From Mycobacterium sp. URHB0044 (GTDB lineage: Bacteria; Actinomycetota; Actinomycetes; Mycobacteriales; Mycobacteriaceae), in the NCBI RefSeq assembly GCF_000620625.1, contig NZ_JIAW01000006.1, positions 248,001 to 312,000 of the forward strand: 64,000 nt of DNA, in the 5' to 3' direction. A model generated the notes under the pieces. The model had not been told where the DNA came from. It saw only the letters and a program-made list of their open reading frames with translations, and did not search any database. A program made the translations under genes and the position numbers. How positions within the stretch are numbered: position 1 is the first letter of the stretch; every line of letters begins with the position of its first letter. This document shows positions 8,181 through 14,820 of this stretch, piece after piece.

Positions 8181-9515
8181 ATGCTAGCCCCCGCAAAGGA
8201 CGGCCGCACGTCCCAGGCTGAGTTAACGGAGCTTCGGCTTCGTTCATTCAAGAGCGTGCGCGATGCAATTATCCCCATCAACTCATTGACACTGATAGTG
8301 GGGCGAAACGGCTCCGGTAAGTCAAATGTGCTTGATGGCCTCACTGTGCTGTCTGCGCTCGCCGAAGGCGGTGACTTGAGGGATGCTTTAGATGGTGGGC
8401 GAGGCGGGCCGGTAGTAAGGGGCGGGTCTGAGGGCTGCGCTCCGCTTGGGGCGTCCACCTTCGAGGTCGGATGCACTGCGACCTATGAGGGCAGTGAGTA
8501 CTTTCTGGACCTTGAGGTACAAGTTAAGCCCACAGTTCAGATTAGATCCGAGCGATTATGGGCGGTGCGCACCTCCGGAAATAAGAGAGGTGAGCCCATC
8601 GAGTACCTCAAGTCGGATCCGCCGGATCAGTACTCGGCTGACATTGCCGTCCGGTGGCATAACAACCAAAGAGGCGTGAATCCGGCTGTGGCGATGAGAG
8701 CAACTCAGCTCCTTATTTCTCAGGCTGCCACGCGGGTACCCGCGACCACTCAAGCGGGACGAAAAGTGCAGGAAGTGGCTGCCGTAATGCTGTCCGCGAT
8801 CTCCGGCATCTTCATACTCGATCCGGTACCGCACCAGATGCGCGAGTATGTGCCGGAGCGCGATTTCGTGCTGCGACGAAATGCGGACAATCTCTCAGCA
8901 GTCTTGAGGCGACTTGCATCTGAGCCCGATGCCAGCGACGTCCTGCTATCGGTGACTCGATACCTCCTAGAGGCGCAGGTGTCGAATCTCGCGTCCGTCT
9001 CCAGTGAACTCGGCGACGTAATGGTGACCATAGAGGAGAAGATCGGCGGTGCAACTCAACCTGTTTCGGCTCGACTGATGAGTGATGGAACATTGCGTTT
9101 CTTGGCAATCATCGCCGCGCTGCTCGATTCGCCGGTCCGTTCGCCAAGTGAGATCCCGAGCGGCAGGGTCTTGGTGGCAGAGGAACTCGAGAACGGCTTA
9201 CACCCTTCGCAAGCTGCGCTTCTGCTGGGGCGACTGAAAAGCACCGCGTTCGAGCGGGATATCCGTACAGTCGCAACGACTCATAGCCCGGCCATCCTGG
9301 ATGCACTCAACGGTGACGACCATCGCTCGGTCATGGTGTCAACGCGGGACAGCGAGGGGTGGAGTCGAGTCGACCGACTCACGGACTTGCCAGGTTATTT
9401 CGAGGTAGTCGGTCGAACGTCTCTGGGCGACAGTGCCGTCCAAGACAGACTCAGACCGCAGACCGTAGACCGTGCCAAGACCCAGGCGACGCTCGATACG
9501 ATCTTCGGATCCTAG
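8181..9515 (+). CDS. AAA family ATPase (RecF/OLD-like, AAA_21 type)
   Basis: A 444-residue SMC/ABC-class ATPase. Near the N-terminus, LRLRSFKSVRDAIIPI leads into Walker A GRNGSGKSN at about residues 42-50. MSDGTLRFLAIIAAL resembles the ABC signature, VLVAEELENGLHPSQ is Walker B with a catalytic Glu, and TTHSP is the switch histidine. There is no TOPRIM nuclease domain, unlike OLD or GajA proteins. The stop codon abuts the start of the PIN-like gene (TAG ATG), so the two form a unit. Codon choice (gagttaacgg, ttatgggcg) is less GC-biased than core genes here, which suggests horizontal gain. Paired ATPase/nuclease genes of this build are typical of phage defence; that role is inferred. Confidence 0.8.
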   Translation: MLAPAKDGRTSQAELTELRLRSFKSVRDAIIPINSLTLIVGRNGSGKSNVLDGLTVLSALAEGGDLRDALDGGRGGPVVRGGSEGCAPLGASTFEVGCTATYEGSEYFLDLEVQVKPTVQIRSERLWAVRTSGNKRGEPIEYLKSDPPDQYSADIAVRWHNNQRGVNPAVAMRATQLLISQAATRVPATTQAGRKVQEVAAVMLSAISGIFILDPVPHQMREYVPERDFVLRRNADNLSAVLRRLASEPDASDVLLSVTRYLLEAQVSNLASVSSELGDVMVTIEEKIGGATQPVSARLMSDGTLRFLAIIAALLDSPVRSPSEIPSGRVLVAEELENGLHPSQAALLLGRLKSTAFERDIRTVATTHSPAILDALNGDDHRSVMVSTRDSEGWSRVDRLTDLPGYFEVVGRTSLGDSAVQDRLRPQTVDRAKTQATLDTIFGS

Positions 9516-9992
9516 ATGGAAGGCCCTAGAGTCCTTTTCGTCGACACCAGCGTGCTTTGCAACCTATTGCGTGTGCCGGGACGATGCGAACGCGCTGCAG
9601 AGATGCAGAGCATTTTCCGCGACCTCCTAAGCGAGGGTGTTGGTTTCGTCCTGCCGATCACCAGCGTCATTGAGACTGGAAACTTCATACAACAGTGCAC
9701 CGATGATCGACATGCCGCAGCGACCCGGTTCCGAGAGGCGTTGCAGGCCGCCGCTACGTCAAGCCCTCCGTGGATAGTCCATAACTTGGACTGGGATGAA
9801 AAGTTCCTCGCCGCGCTTGTCGCCGGTGATTCAACCGGGTCCACGTTGGTCGAGCATTTCACAAATAAGCTGCTCGGCGCTGGCGATCTCTCAATCCTCG
9901 TTGAGCGGGACATGTACGCCGCCAAACGAGCTGTGGCTTCCGTGGAGATTTGGACGATCGACGAAAAGTTGGATGCCTACCGCCGTGACTAG
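9516..9992 (+). CDS. PIN-like nuclease, partner of the AAA ATPase
   Basis: A 158-residue protein starting at the base after the ATPase stop codon. It opens with a hydrophobic strand and acidic residue (VLFVDTSVLCNLL), followed by VIETGNFI, GAGDLSILVERD and WTIDEKLDAY. This spacing of D, E, D and D fits the metal-binding tetrad of PIN-domain ribonucleases such as VapC, though the sequence differs from ordinary VapC toxins and there is no antitoxin beside it. The adjacent ATPase probably controls its activity. Without structure prediction the PIN assignment is moderate. Confidence 0.6.
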   Translation: MEGPRVLFVDTSVLCNLLRVPGRCERAAEMQSIFRDLLSEGVGFVLPITSVIETGNFIQQCTDDRHAAATRFREALQAAATSSPPWIVHNLDWDEKFLAALVAGDSTGSTLVEHFTNKLLGAGDLSILVERDMYAAKRAVASVEIWTIDEKLDAYRRD

Positions 9993-10238
9993 GTGCCCAC
10001 GTCGTTCACGTGTGCGCCAGTCGCCGAGCGGCCTGATGGCGGTTCTTGTCGGATCACGAGCGACGGGACTCGCGTGGGAACGCCTGCCACCCAACGGGCT
10101 GACGCGCCCGCACGATTCGATCTCTCTGATCAGCTCGCCCGACCCCAGCGGCTGCACGCAACACGGCTGTTCGCTGCGGGCCGAGGCGCGAGCTATCAAG
10201 TAGCGACCTGAATTGACAGAAATTCGAACGCGTGCGAC

Positions 10239-10985
10239 GTGCCCACCGCAGTAATGTCCACTTTCTCGACCACGATCGTGGTACGGTTTTTGGACATCGA
10301 CTCCCGAGTGAGAGAAGCTGCTGTGGCCGAGTACCAGCTGGTGCATCCTGAAAACGCTGACGACCGCCTTGCGGAGTTCGACCTGACGGTGGCCGAGGTC
10401 CATGACCATGTGGTCCGCGCCGGGCTGCAGGCTGCCGGTGGAGTAAGTCCACTGGCACCTCCCGGCGCCGCTGGCCGCCACGCTCACGATGGATACGTGG
10501 CCGGCCTGCGTGAGCTGCTCGTCCCACGCGGTTGGGAGATCGTGCAGCAGGACATGGTGGCCCGAACGGTGCACCGTGAACGACAGCTTGCGATCCTCAT
10601 CTCCGGTGGAAACGAGTTCACGGCCTTGCCCGACGGGGCCAACTACTTGACGTCTGCGTGGCCCAAGGGGAATTGCGCGCTCGCCGGTGCCATTCTTCCG
10701 CACCAGGATGGCTTCGAGGCAGTCGATGCCTCCGGCTTCAACTGGGCCTCCGACGCACTGGATGATCCCGAGTGGGTTGTGTGGTATCTCCTGCACCACC
10801 ACACGGAGACCGAGGTGCGGCTTGAGCTAAGTGCTCCGACTCGCCTCGATGATCGCGACTTTCCGCGCGGCTGGACGAACCGGATCATCCTGCCGCCTTA
10901 CGTCCTTGGACAGGTACATGTCAATGACGATCAGGACGATGACGACACCGGTGGCGAGCCCAACGTCCCAGTCATCCCGCGATGA
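10239..10985 (+). CDS. Unknown protein coupled to XRE/ImmA-IrrE gene
   Basis: Up to 248 residues. I do not recognise the family. It is soluble, with no signal or membrane segment. It has His/Asp-rich stretches (WYLLHHHTETEVRLEL) and an acidic tail (NDDQDDDDTGGEPN). The start is uncertain: GTG 10239, ATG 10254, or GTG 10323, which follows a GAGAGAAG tract. If 10323 is used, the palindrome at 10270-10281 becomes promoter sequence. The stop overlaps the next ATG by four bases (ATGA), so it is translated together with the ImmA/IrrE protein. It may be that protease's substrate, partner, or a toxin under its control (inference). Confidence 0.6.
   Translation: MPTAVMSTFSTTIVVRFLDIDSRVREAAVAEYQLVHPENADDRLAEFDLTVAEVHDHVVRAGLQAAGGVSPLAPPGAAGRHAHDGYVAGLRELLVPRGWEIVQQDMVARTVHRERQLAILISGGNEFTALPDGANYLTSAWPKGNCALAGAILPHQDGFEAVDASGFNWASDALDDPEWVVWYLLHHHTETEVRLELSAPTRLDDRDFPRGWTNRIILPPYVLGQVHVNDDQDDDDTGGEPNVPVIPR
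10270..10281. promoter_or_regulatory. Perfect 12-base palindrome, candidate operator
   Basis: CCACGATCGTGG lies at the 5' end of the gene pair whose second product has an XRE-type DNA-binding domain. Its position fits autoregulation if translation starts at 10323. It may be chance in coding DNA. Confidence 0.3.
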
Positions 10986-12094
10986 CATCGCGCGAATTCG
11001 TACCGTCGCGGTTGGAATTCGCACGAAAGCGCCGCGGGATACCTCGTACCAAGCTCGCAGAACAGGTCGCCCTTGCGCCGAAGACCATCCAGCGGTGGGA
11101 ATCCGGCAATGGTGAGCCTGACGACGAGCAAGTGGCGGCGCTCGCCCAACAACTGCGTGTTCTGCCGACGTTCTTCTACGCCTACGAAATCGACCAACTA
11201 CCCAACGCAGCAGTGAGTTTCAGAGCGCTGTCCAAGATGTCCGCCTCCGAGCGCGACGCGGCAACCGCTGCCGGTCGCCTTGGCGTAGAGATAATCCGCT
11301 GGATCGAAAGCAAGTTCAAGCTTCCTGATCACGATGTTCCTAGCCTCACTGGATGGTCGCCTGAACTAGCTGCCGACGCGGTACGGGAGCGGTGGGGACT
11401 TGGTAGCGGACCGTTGAAACATCTCGTAGCTACCTGTGAGCTTCACGGCATTCGCGTTTTAGCCGTTGCGCCCGATTACCGGAGCGTTGATGCATTCAGC
11501 TTCTATGACGCGGGAACACCATTCGTGTTCTTGAACACTTCAAAAACGGCGGAAAGAATGCGATTCGATTTGGCACACGAATTGGGCCATCTCGCGCTAC
11601 ACGGTGAACACGAGTGTCCACAGGGCCGCACAGCGGAGCAAGAAGCAAACGACTTCGCAAGCGCATTCTTAATGCCGCGCGAGAGCGTGCTTGCCGCCCG
11701 TCTCGTCAGCGCCACCGTCGATGATGTCATCCGAGCGAAGTCGCGGTGGCAAGTGTCGGCCATGGCCCTTGCACGGCGCCTAGACGCGCTGGGGCTCATT
11801 ACCGATTGGGTGTATCGCTCGATCTGCATTGAGTTGAGCAAGCGAGGCTTTCGCAGTAGCGAGCCTGGTTCTGAGCTAGTGCCAGAGTCATCTCAAGTGT
11901 TGAAGAAGGTGCTGACTGCACTGCGCGCCGACGGCATATCGACGCGGAAAATTGCCGCTCAGTTTGGACTTCCACTCGCGGAGTTGAACAGTTATCTGTC
12001 TGGGTTGGCCGTCGTCGCGGAAGACGGCGCAGGTAGCGGCGGCGTTGCTTTAAGGCCGAAGCTAGAGGTCATCCGAGGCGGTGGCTACGGCTAA
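10982..12094 (+). CDS. XRE-family HTH fused to ImmA/IrrE metallopeptidase
   Basis: A 370-residue protein. Residues about 7-60 are an XRE helix-turn-helix (EFARKRRGIPRTKLAEQVALAPKT, then IQRWESG). The middle has the ImmA/IrrE zinc peptidase motif HELGH (in RFDLAHELGHLALHGEHEC) with a downstream EQEANDFASAFLMP. The C-terminal region past about residue 285 has a second helix-turn-helix-like stretch (ISTRKIAAQFGLPLAELNSYLSG). Relatives cleave repressors to switch on mobile elements or stress responses, or act in toxin-antitoxin pairs. ATGA overlap with the upstream unknown gene marks a two-gene unit. Codon use again looks foreign. Confidence 0.82.
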   Translation: MTSREFVPSRLEFARKRRGIPRTKLAEQVALAPKTIQRWESGNGEPDDEQVAALAQQLRVLPTFFYAYEIDQLPNAAVSFRALSKMSASERDAATAAGRLGVEIIRWIESKFKLPDHDVPSLTGWSPELAADAVRERWGLGSGPLKHLVATCELHGIRVLAVAPDYRSVDAFSFYDAGTPFVFLNTSKTAERMRFDLAHELGHLALHGEHECPQGRTAEQEANDFASAFLMPRESVLAARLVSATVDDVIRAKSRWQVSAMALARRLDALGLITDWVYRSICIELSKRGFRSSEPGSELVPESSQVLKKVLTALRADGISTRKIAAQFGLPLAELNSYLSGLAVVAEDGAGSGGVALRPKLEVIRGGGYG

Positions 12095-12194
12095 CCCCAT
12101 CGGCACGCCATCGTAGCGGCACGACGTTGCTCGCGGTCTCGCCTCCGCATACCGGGGCGGGAGTCTCTGGCAGGGTGTTGAGTGCGCCGCCGTC

Positions 12195-12338
12195 CTACTC
12201 GACGATGTAGTCACCGTAAGTGTCGAGCGTGAGCGTGAAGGTGCTGTGTCCCAGCCACTTTGATATCTACATGAAGTGGGTGTCCGCTGAAAGTTGGAGG
12301 ACTGCGAAGTTATGCCGTAGGCCGTGAAGGCGGACGCC
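12195..12338 (-). pseudogene. Tyrosine recombinase (phage integrase) C-terminal relic
   Basis: Read on the minus strand, this gives GVRLHGLRHNFAVLQLSADT, then HFM, an in-frame TAG at 12267-12269, then ISKWLGHSTFTLTLDTYGDY, IVE and a stop at 12195. The catalytic landmarks of tyrosine recombinases are present: HxLRH (box II), GHS, and the nucleophile Tyr in LDTYGDY. The rest of the integrase, about 300 residues, is missing upstream, where only weak matches continue to about 12370. It is dead, but marks past integrase-driven insertion next to the tRNA-Leu gene. Confidence 0.75.
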
Positions 12339-12548
12339 TCGGGTCGCGGGGTTACCTGGGTGAGCAGGTTCGTTAGAGCCTGCGCCTTCCTACAGAGGAC
12401 CCGCGCGGTCCGACATGATGAATTTTGCGTCTCTTGTATTTCCCTCGCGACTCAAGCTATCTTTAGCGCGTGTTGTAGCTCTCTCGACGCTCCCGTGGAC
12501 ACTCCGCAGGTGGAGTGTGTCCGGGGTCAGGCGAAGGAGAGGGAGCAA

Positions 12549-12707
12549 GTGACAACACTTCTGGGGATTATCTTTCTTATTAGTACGATTGTGCTGGCAG
12601 CGAGCCGCACGCTCGCTATTGCCATCGCTATCAAGGGTGCTGACTCGCGGCATCGCGCAGACATATTGCGCGGTCTTGCAGACTGCATGCGGTGGTGGAA
12701 GAGGTGA
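12549..12707 (+). CDS. Small single-pass membrane peptide
   Basis: A 52-residue peptide starting at GTG with AAGGAG nine bases ahead. It begins with a hydrophobic helix (TTLLGIIFLISTIVLAAS). The cytosolic part has an R-T-L-A-I-A-I-A-I-K-G segment and a tail ADILRGLADCMRWWKR. Small actinobacterial proteins with the pattern ALxIALRGTxPxxRxxILRALA look alike. A longer frame from 12324 lacks coding features before this GTG. Function unknown. It ends 49 bases before the convergent restriction gene. Confidence 0.5.
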   Translation: MTTLLGIIFLISTIVLAASRTLAIAIAIKGADSRHRADILRGLADCMRWWKR

Positions 12708-12755
12708 GAGCGGCGTCCAGGGCATCGCCCCCATCCCGGATGGGAAGGGATACGC

Positions 12756-13643
12756 CTACTTCGGTTCCAACGAACCGAAATAGTCAGTTTCAACCTTTAT
12801 TTCCTCCACGACCCGCTTGGTGGTGGTAACGCCGATGGCGTTGTCCTTCAACAGATCGCACAGCCGGTCACCGTCGATCAAGTCGATGGGCGGCGCGCCG
12901 TCACGCTTTGATTCCTCTCGGGCATCGCTAGTGAAGCTGCCCGTGGTTATCAACAGACCTTTGTCGCCCCGCCCCGCCATTGCGCCTCGGAAGTCTCTGA
13001 CTGCTCCCGACCCAACACTGCCTTTGTAGCGCTTGCATTGAAAGAAGACTGGGAAGGTCAGCAGATTCATTTGGTAAATGCCGAGACCGTCAATGCCGCC
13101 GTCGCCCGACTTCCCCGTCACCTTGACACTGGAGAATCCCGACTCCCGCAGAAGCCTTTGTGCAAGTCGTTCGAAAGCGACTGGCGACATCGCGAGGAGC
13201 GTGCTCAGCAATTCGTCCTTCCACTTCTCCTCAGCTTTTGCCTCGACCTGGTCAAGCTCGCTGCCGACCTCAGATCCGCCGCCTCCGTTCCGCTTCTTAC
13301 CCCCCTTGCTTGCCTTTTTACGATCCGCCGCGAACGCGGCGCGTAGCGGCCCAAGGCTCTCCTGAGTTGCAACCTGCCCCTCGGGCGTCACCGACCAAAC
13401 GCCCCGCGCGCTATTGGCGAAGAGGCCCATTCCCTTCAGGTACGTCCGCGCCCACGCAAGCCTGTTCTGGACTACTGTCTGCGGCCCACCACTAAGCAGC
13501 ACGCTCTGCTGCTCAGGTGTCAGTCCCTCAAGTGCGATGACCGCAGCATCTAACTCAGCGATTGATGCTGAGCCGCCGAGTTCAATCGCGGCCTGGAGCG
13601 TCGGCCAAAGCAGGTCAGAGTACGCAGGAACCGTCACAGTCAC
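12756..13643 (-). CDS. mrr: Mrr-type restriction endonuclease
   Basis: A 295-residue protein starting at GTG (MTVTVPAYSDLLWP). Residues 1-90 match the Mrr N-terminal winged-helix domain (LLWPTLQAAIELGGSA ... WARTYLKGMGLF ... GVWSVTPEG). A Lys/Gly-rich linker leads to the catalytic domain: FERLAQRLLRESGFSSVKVT, GKSGDGGIDGLG, FFQCKRYKGSVG. This gives the D-x(n)-Q-x-K nuclease core, with the Gly-Asp-Gly-Gly-Ile-Asp signature intact. Mrr enzymes are type IV restriction nucleases that cut methylated foreign DNA. It fits a defence role in this island next to the tRNA. Confidence 0.88.
   Translation of the reverse strand: MTVTVPAYSDLLWPTLQAAIELGGSASIAELDAAVIALEGLTPEQQSVLLSGGPQTVVQNRLAWARTYLKGMGLFANSARGVWSVTPEGQVATQESLGPLRAAFAADRKKASKGGKKRNGGGGSEVGSELDQVEAKAEEKWKDELLSTLLAMSPVAFERLAQRLLRESGFSSVKVTGKSGDGGIDGLGIYQMNLLTFPVFFQCKRYKGSVGSGAVRDFRGAMAGRGDKGLLITTGSFTSDAREESKRDGAPPIDLIDGDRLCDLLKDNAIGVTTTKRVVEEIKVETDYFGSLEPK
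12760..12779. terminator. Small hairpin at convergent gene ends
   Basis: TTCGGTT-CCAACG-AACCGAA forms a 7-base stem. It overlaps the last codons of the mrr gene and lies 52 bases beyond the small membrane peptide gene. As a terminator it is weak and has no U tract. Confidence 0.35.
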
Positions 13644-13779
13644 CGTTCGAGCATGTCAGACCCCTGCGACAGTTAGCTAGCGAGTTGACCTCCCTGCCGC
13701 GATCCGGGCGCGCGCCGGGGCGAACAAGTTGCGAGCCGATCCAGTACGGTACTAAAACGCATCTACCAGGCTTATCCTG

Positions 13780-13853
13780 TGCCCCCAGTGAGATTCGAAC
13801 TCACACTTGGCGGATTTTAAGTCCGCTGCCTCTGCCGATTGGGCTATGGGGGC
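13780..13853 (-). tRNA. tRNA-Leu (anticodon UAA)
   Basis: A 74-base cloverleaf on the minus strand. The acceptor stem GCCCCCA pairs with TGGGGGC. The anticodon stem GCGGA/TCCGC holds loop CTTAAAA, giving anticodon TAA. The T arm GTGAG-TTCGAAT-CTCAC is canonical. Discriminator A; CCA is not encoded. The variable loop is short (CAAGT), whereas tRNA-Leu usually has a long variable arm. The 3' end faces the accessory island, the usual target end for integrases. Confidence 0.92.
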
Positions 13854-13999
13854 CGTCGCGGCCTAGAGCACCCTATCGCTCGCCTTGCCGCGCTTCGCGG
13901 GCCTCGCGATGCCGCGTCGGTCGGCCTTGCCCATCGATGCGCAGAGGCACGTCCCCCGACGACCATTACATTCAGCGACGCCACGGTACCTTCGACACC

Positions 14000-14068
14000 A
14001 TGAGCGCCACGGCGACCGCGCCTGCCCTGGCCTGGCAGGATGCCCTCGACACCACGGCTCGGCCCTGA
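14000..14068 (+). CDS. Possible 22-residue leader peptide of the GntR gene
   Basis: ATG at 14000 opens a 22-codon frame (MSATATAPALAWQDALDTTA, then RP) with strong third-position GC. Its TGA shares bases with the ATG of the GntR gene (TGATG), so translation would be coupled. It could be a leader peptide, the remains of a longer gene, or chance. Confidence 0.3.
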   Translation: MSATATAPALAWQDALDTTARP

Positions 14069-14691
14069 TGGCAGAGCCGCTGTCGCGGGTCGAGTCGACA
14101 GGCGACTCCATCGCCCACGCGCTGCGTGAAGAGATCCTCGCCGGCCGTCTCGCCGCGGGCGAGCGTCTGGTCGAAGAGGCCATCGCCAAACGCTATGGCG
14201 CATCCCGTGTTCCGGTCCGCGACGCACTGAACCGGCTGCAGTCCGAGGGCTTCGTCACCATCGTTCGGTACCGCGGCGCAGCGGTATCGGAGACCCTCGT
14301 CCAGGACAGCAGGGAGCTGCTCCAGATCAGGCGCGGGCTCGAGATCCTCGCCGCTCAACTCGCCGCCAAGAACCGCGGTGGGGCCGTCGCCGAGGAACTC
14401 AAGGCCACCGCAGAGGAGCGGGAGCATGACGAATCCAGCTCCGGCCGGTCGTTTCACGAACTCGTCGCTGCAGCCTCGGGCAACCGGCAGCTCGAAGAGA
14501 TGCTCGCCAACGTCAACCGTCGCGTGCAGTGGGGACTGGGCCACAACCCCGACGCGACCGTCAGCGATCACCGGGTGCTCGCTGTCGCCATCATCAACGG
14601 TTCGGTCATCCAGGCCGGATACCTGATGGACGAGCATTTGCAGCGCGACGAGGTCTACTTCGCGGAGAAGTTCGGCGACGCCGCTCCCTGA
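14068..14691 (+). CDS. GntR family transcriptional regulator (FadR/FCD type)
   Basis: A 207-residue regulator starting MAEPLSRVESTGDSIAHALR. Residues about 12-75 are the winged helix-turn-helix (REEILAGRLAAGERLVEEAI, SRVPVRDALNRLQSEGFV). The C-terminal helical part with ELLQIRRGLEILAAQLAA and FHELVAAASGNRQLEEML is an FCD effector domain. The Asp/His metal set is only partly recognisable. The gene is upstream of and collinear with the MFS/NMT1/cyclodeaminase operon, with FadR-like inverted repeats in between, so it likely represses that operon and itself, with a small-acid ligand as inducer (inference). Confidence 0.85.
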   Translation: MAEPLSRVESTGDSIAHALREEILAGRLAAGERLVEEAIAKRYGASRVPVRDALNRLQSEGFVTIVRYRGAAVSETLVQDSRELLQIRRGLEILAAQLAAKNRGGAVAEELKATAEEREHDESSSGRSFHELVAAASGNRQLEEMLANVNRRVQWGLGHNPDATVSDHRVLAVAIINGSVIQAGYLMDEHLQRDEVYFAEKFGDAAP

Positions 14692-14692
14692 G

Positions 14693-14705
14693 ATTGTTCT
14701 ACAAT
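14693..14705. promoter_or_regulatory. Candidate FadR-type operator 1
   Basis: ATTGTTCTACAAT is a perfect inverted repeat matching the TnGTnnnACnA pattern of FadR-branch GntR regulators. It lies one base after the GntR stop codon and about 115 bases before the MFS start. Confidence 0.45.
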
Positions 14706-14768
14706 CTGGCATGATTTTTCGTGTTCGTAACGAGAACACCCTGCTCGGCAATCGGGGCGTAACAGTTT

Positions 14769-14778
14769 TCGTATACAA
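14769..14778. promoter_or_regulatory. Candidate FadR-type operator 2
   Basis: TCGTATACAA is a T-n-GTATAC-n-A half-site pair, within the AT-rich promoter stretch about 45 bases ahead of the MFS start codon. It may bind the neighbouring GntR protein. Confidence 0.4.
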
Positions 14779-14820
14779 ATTGCTCCAGCATGATTTCCCG
14801 AATCAACCCTGGAGCCCGCA

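Noticed and set aside
12589..12783. 64-residue plus frame ending YFGSNEPK, similar to the end of the mrr product
   Set aside because: The similarity comes from the TTCGGTT/AACCGAA palindrome read on both strands, not from a second gene.
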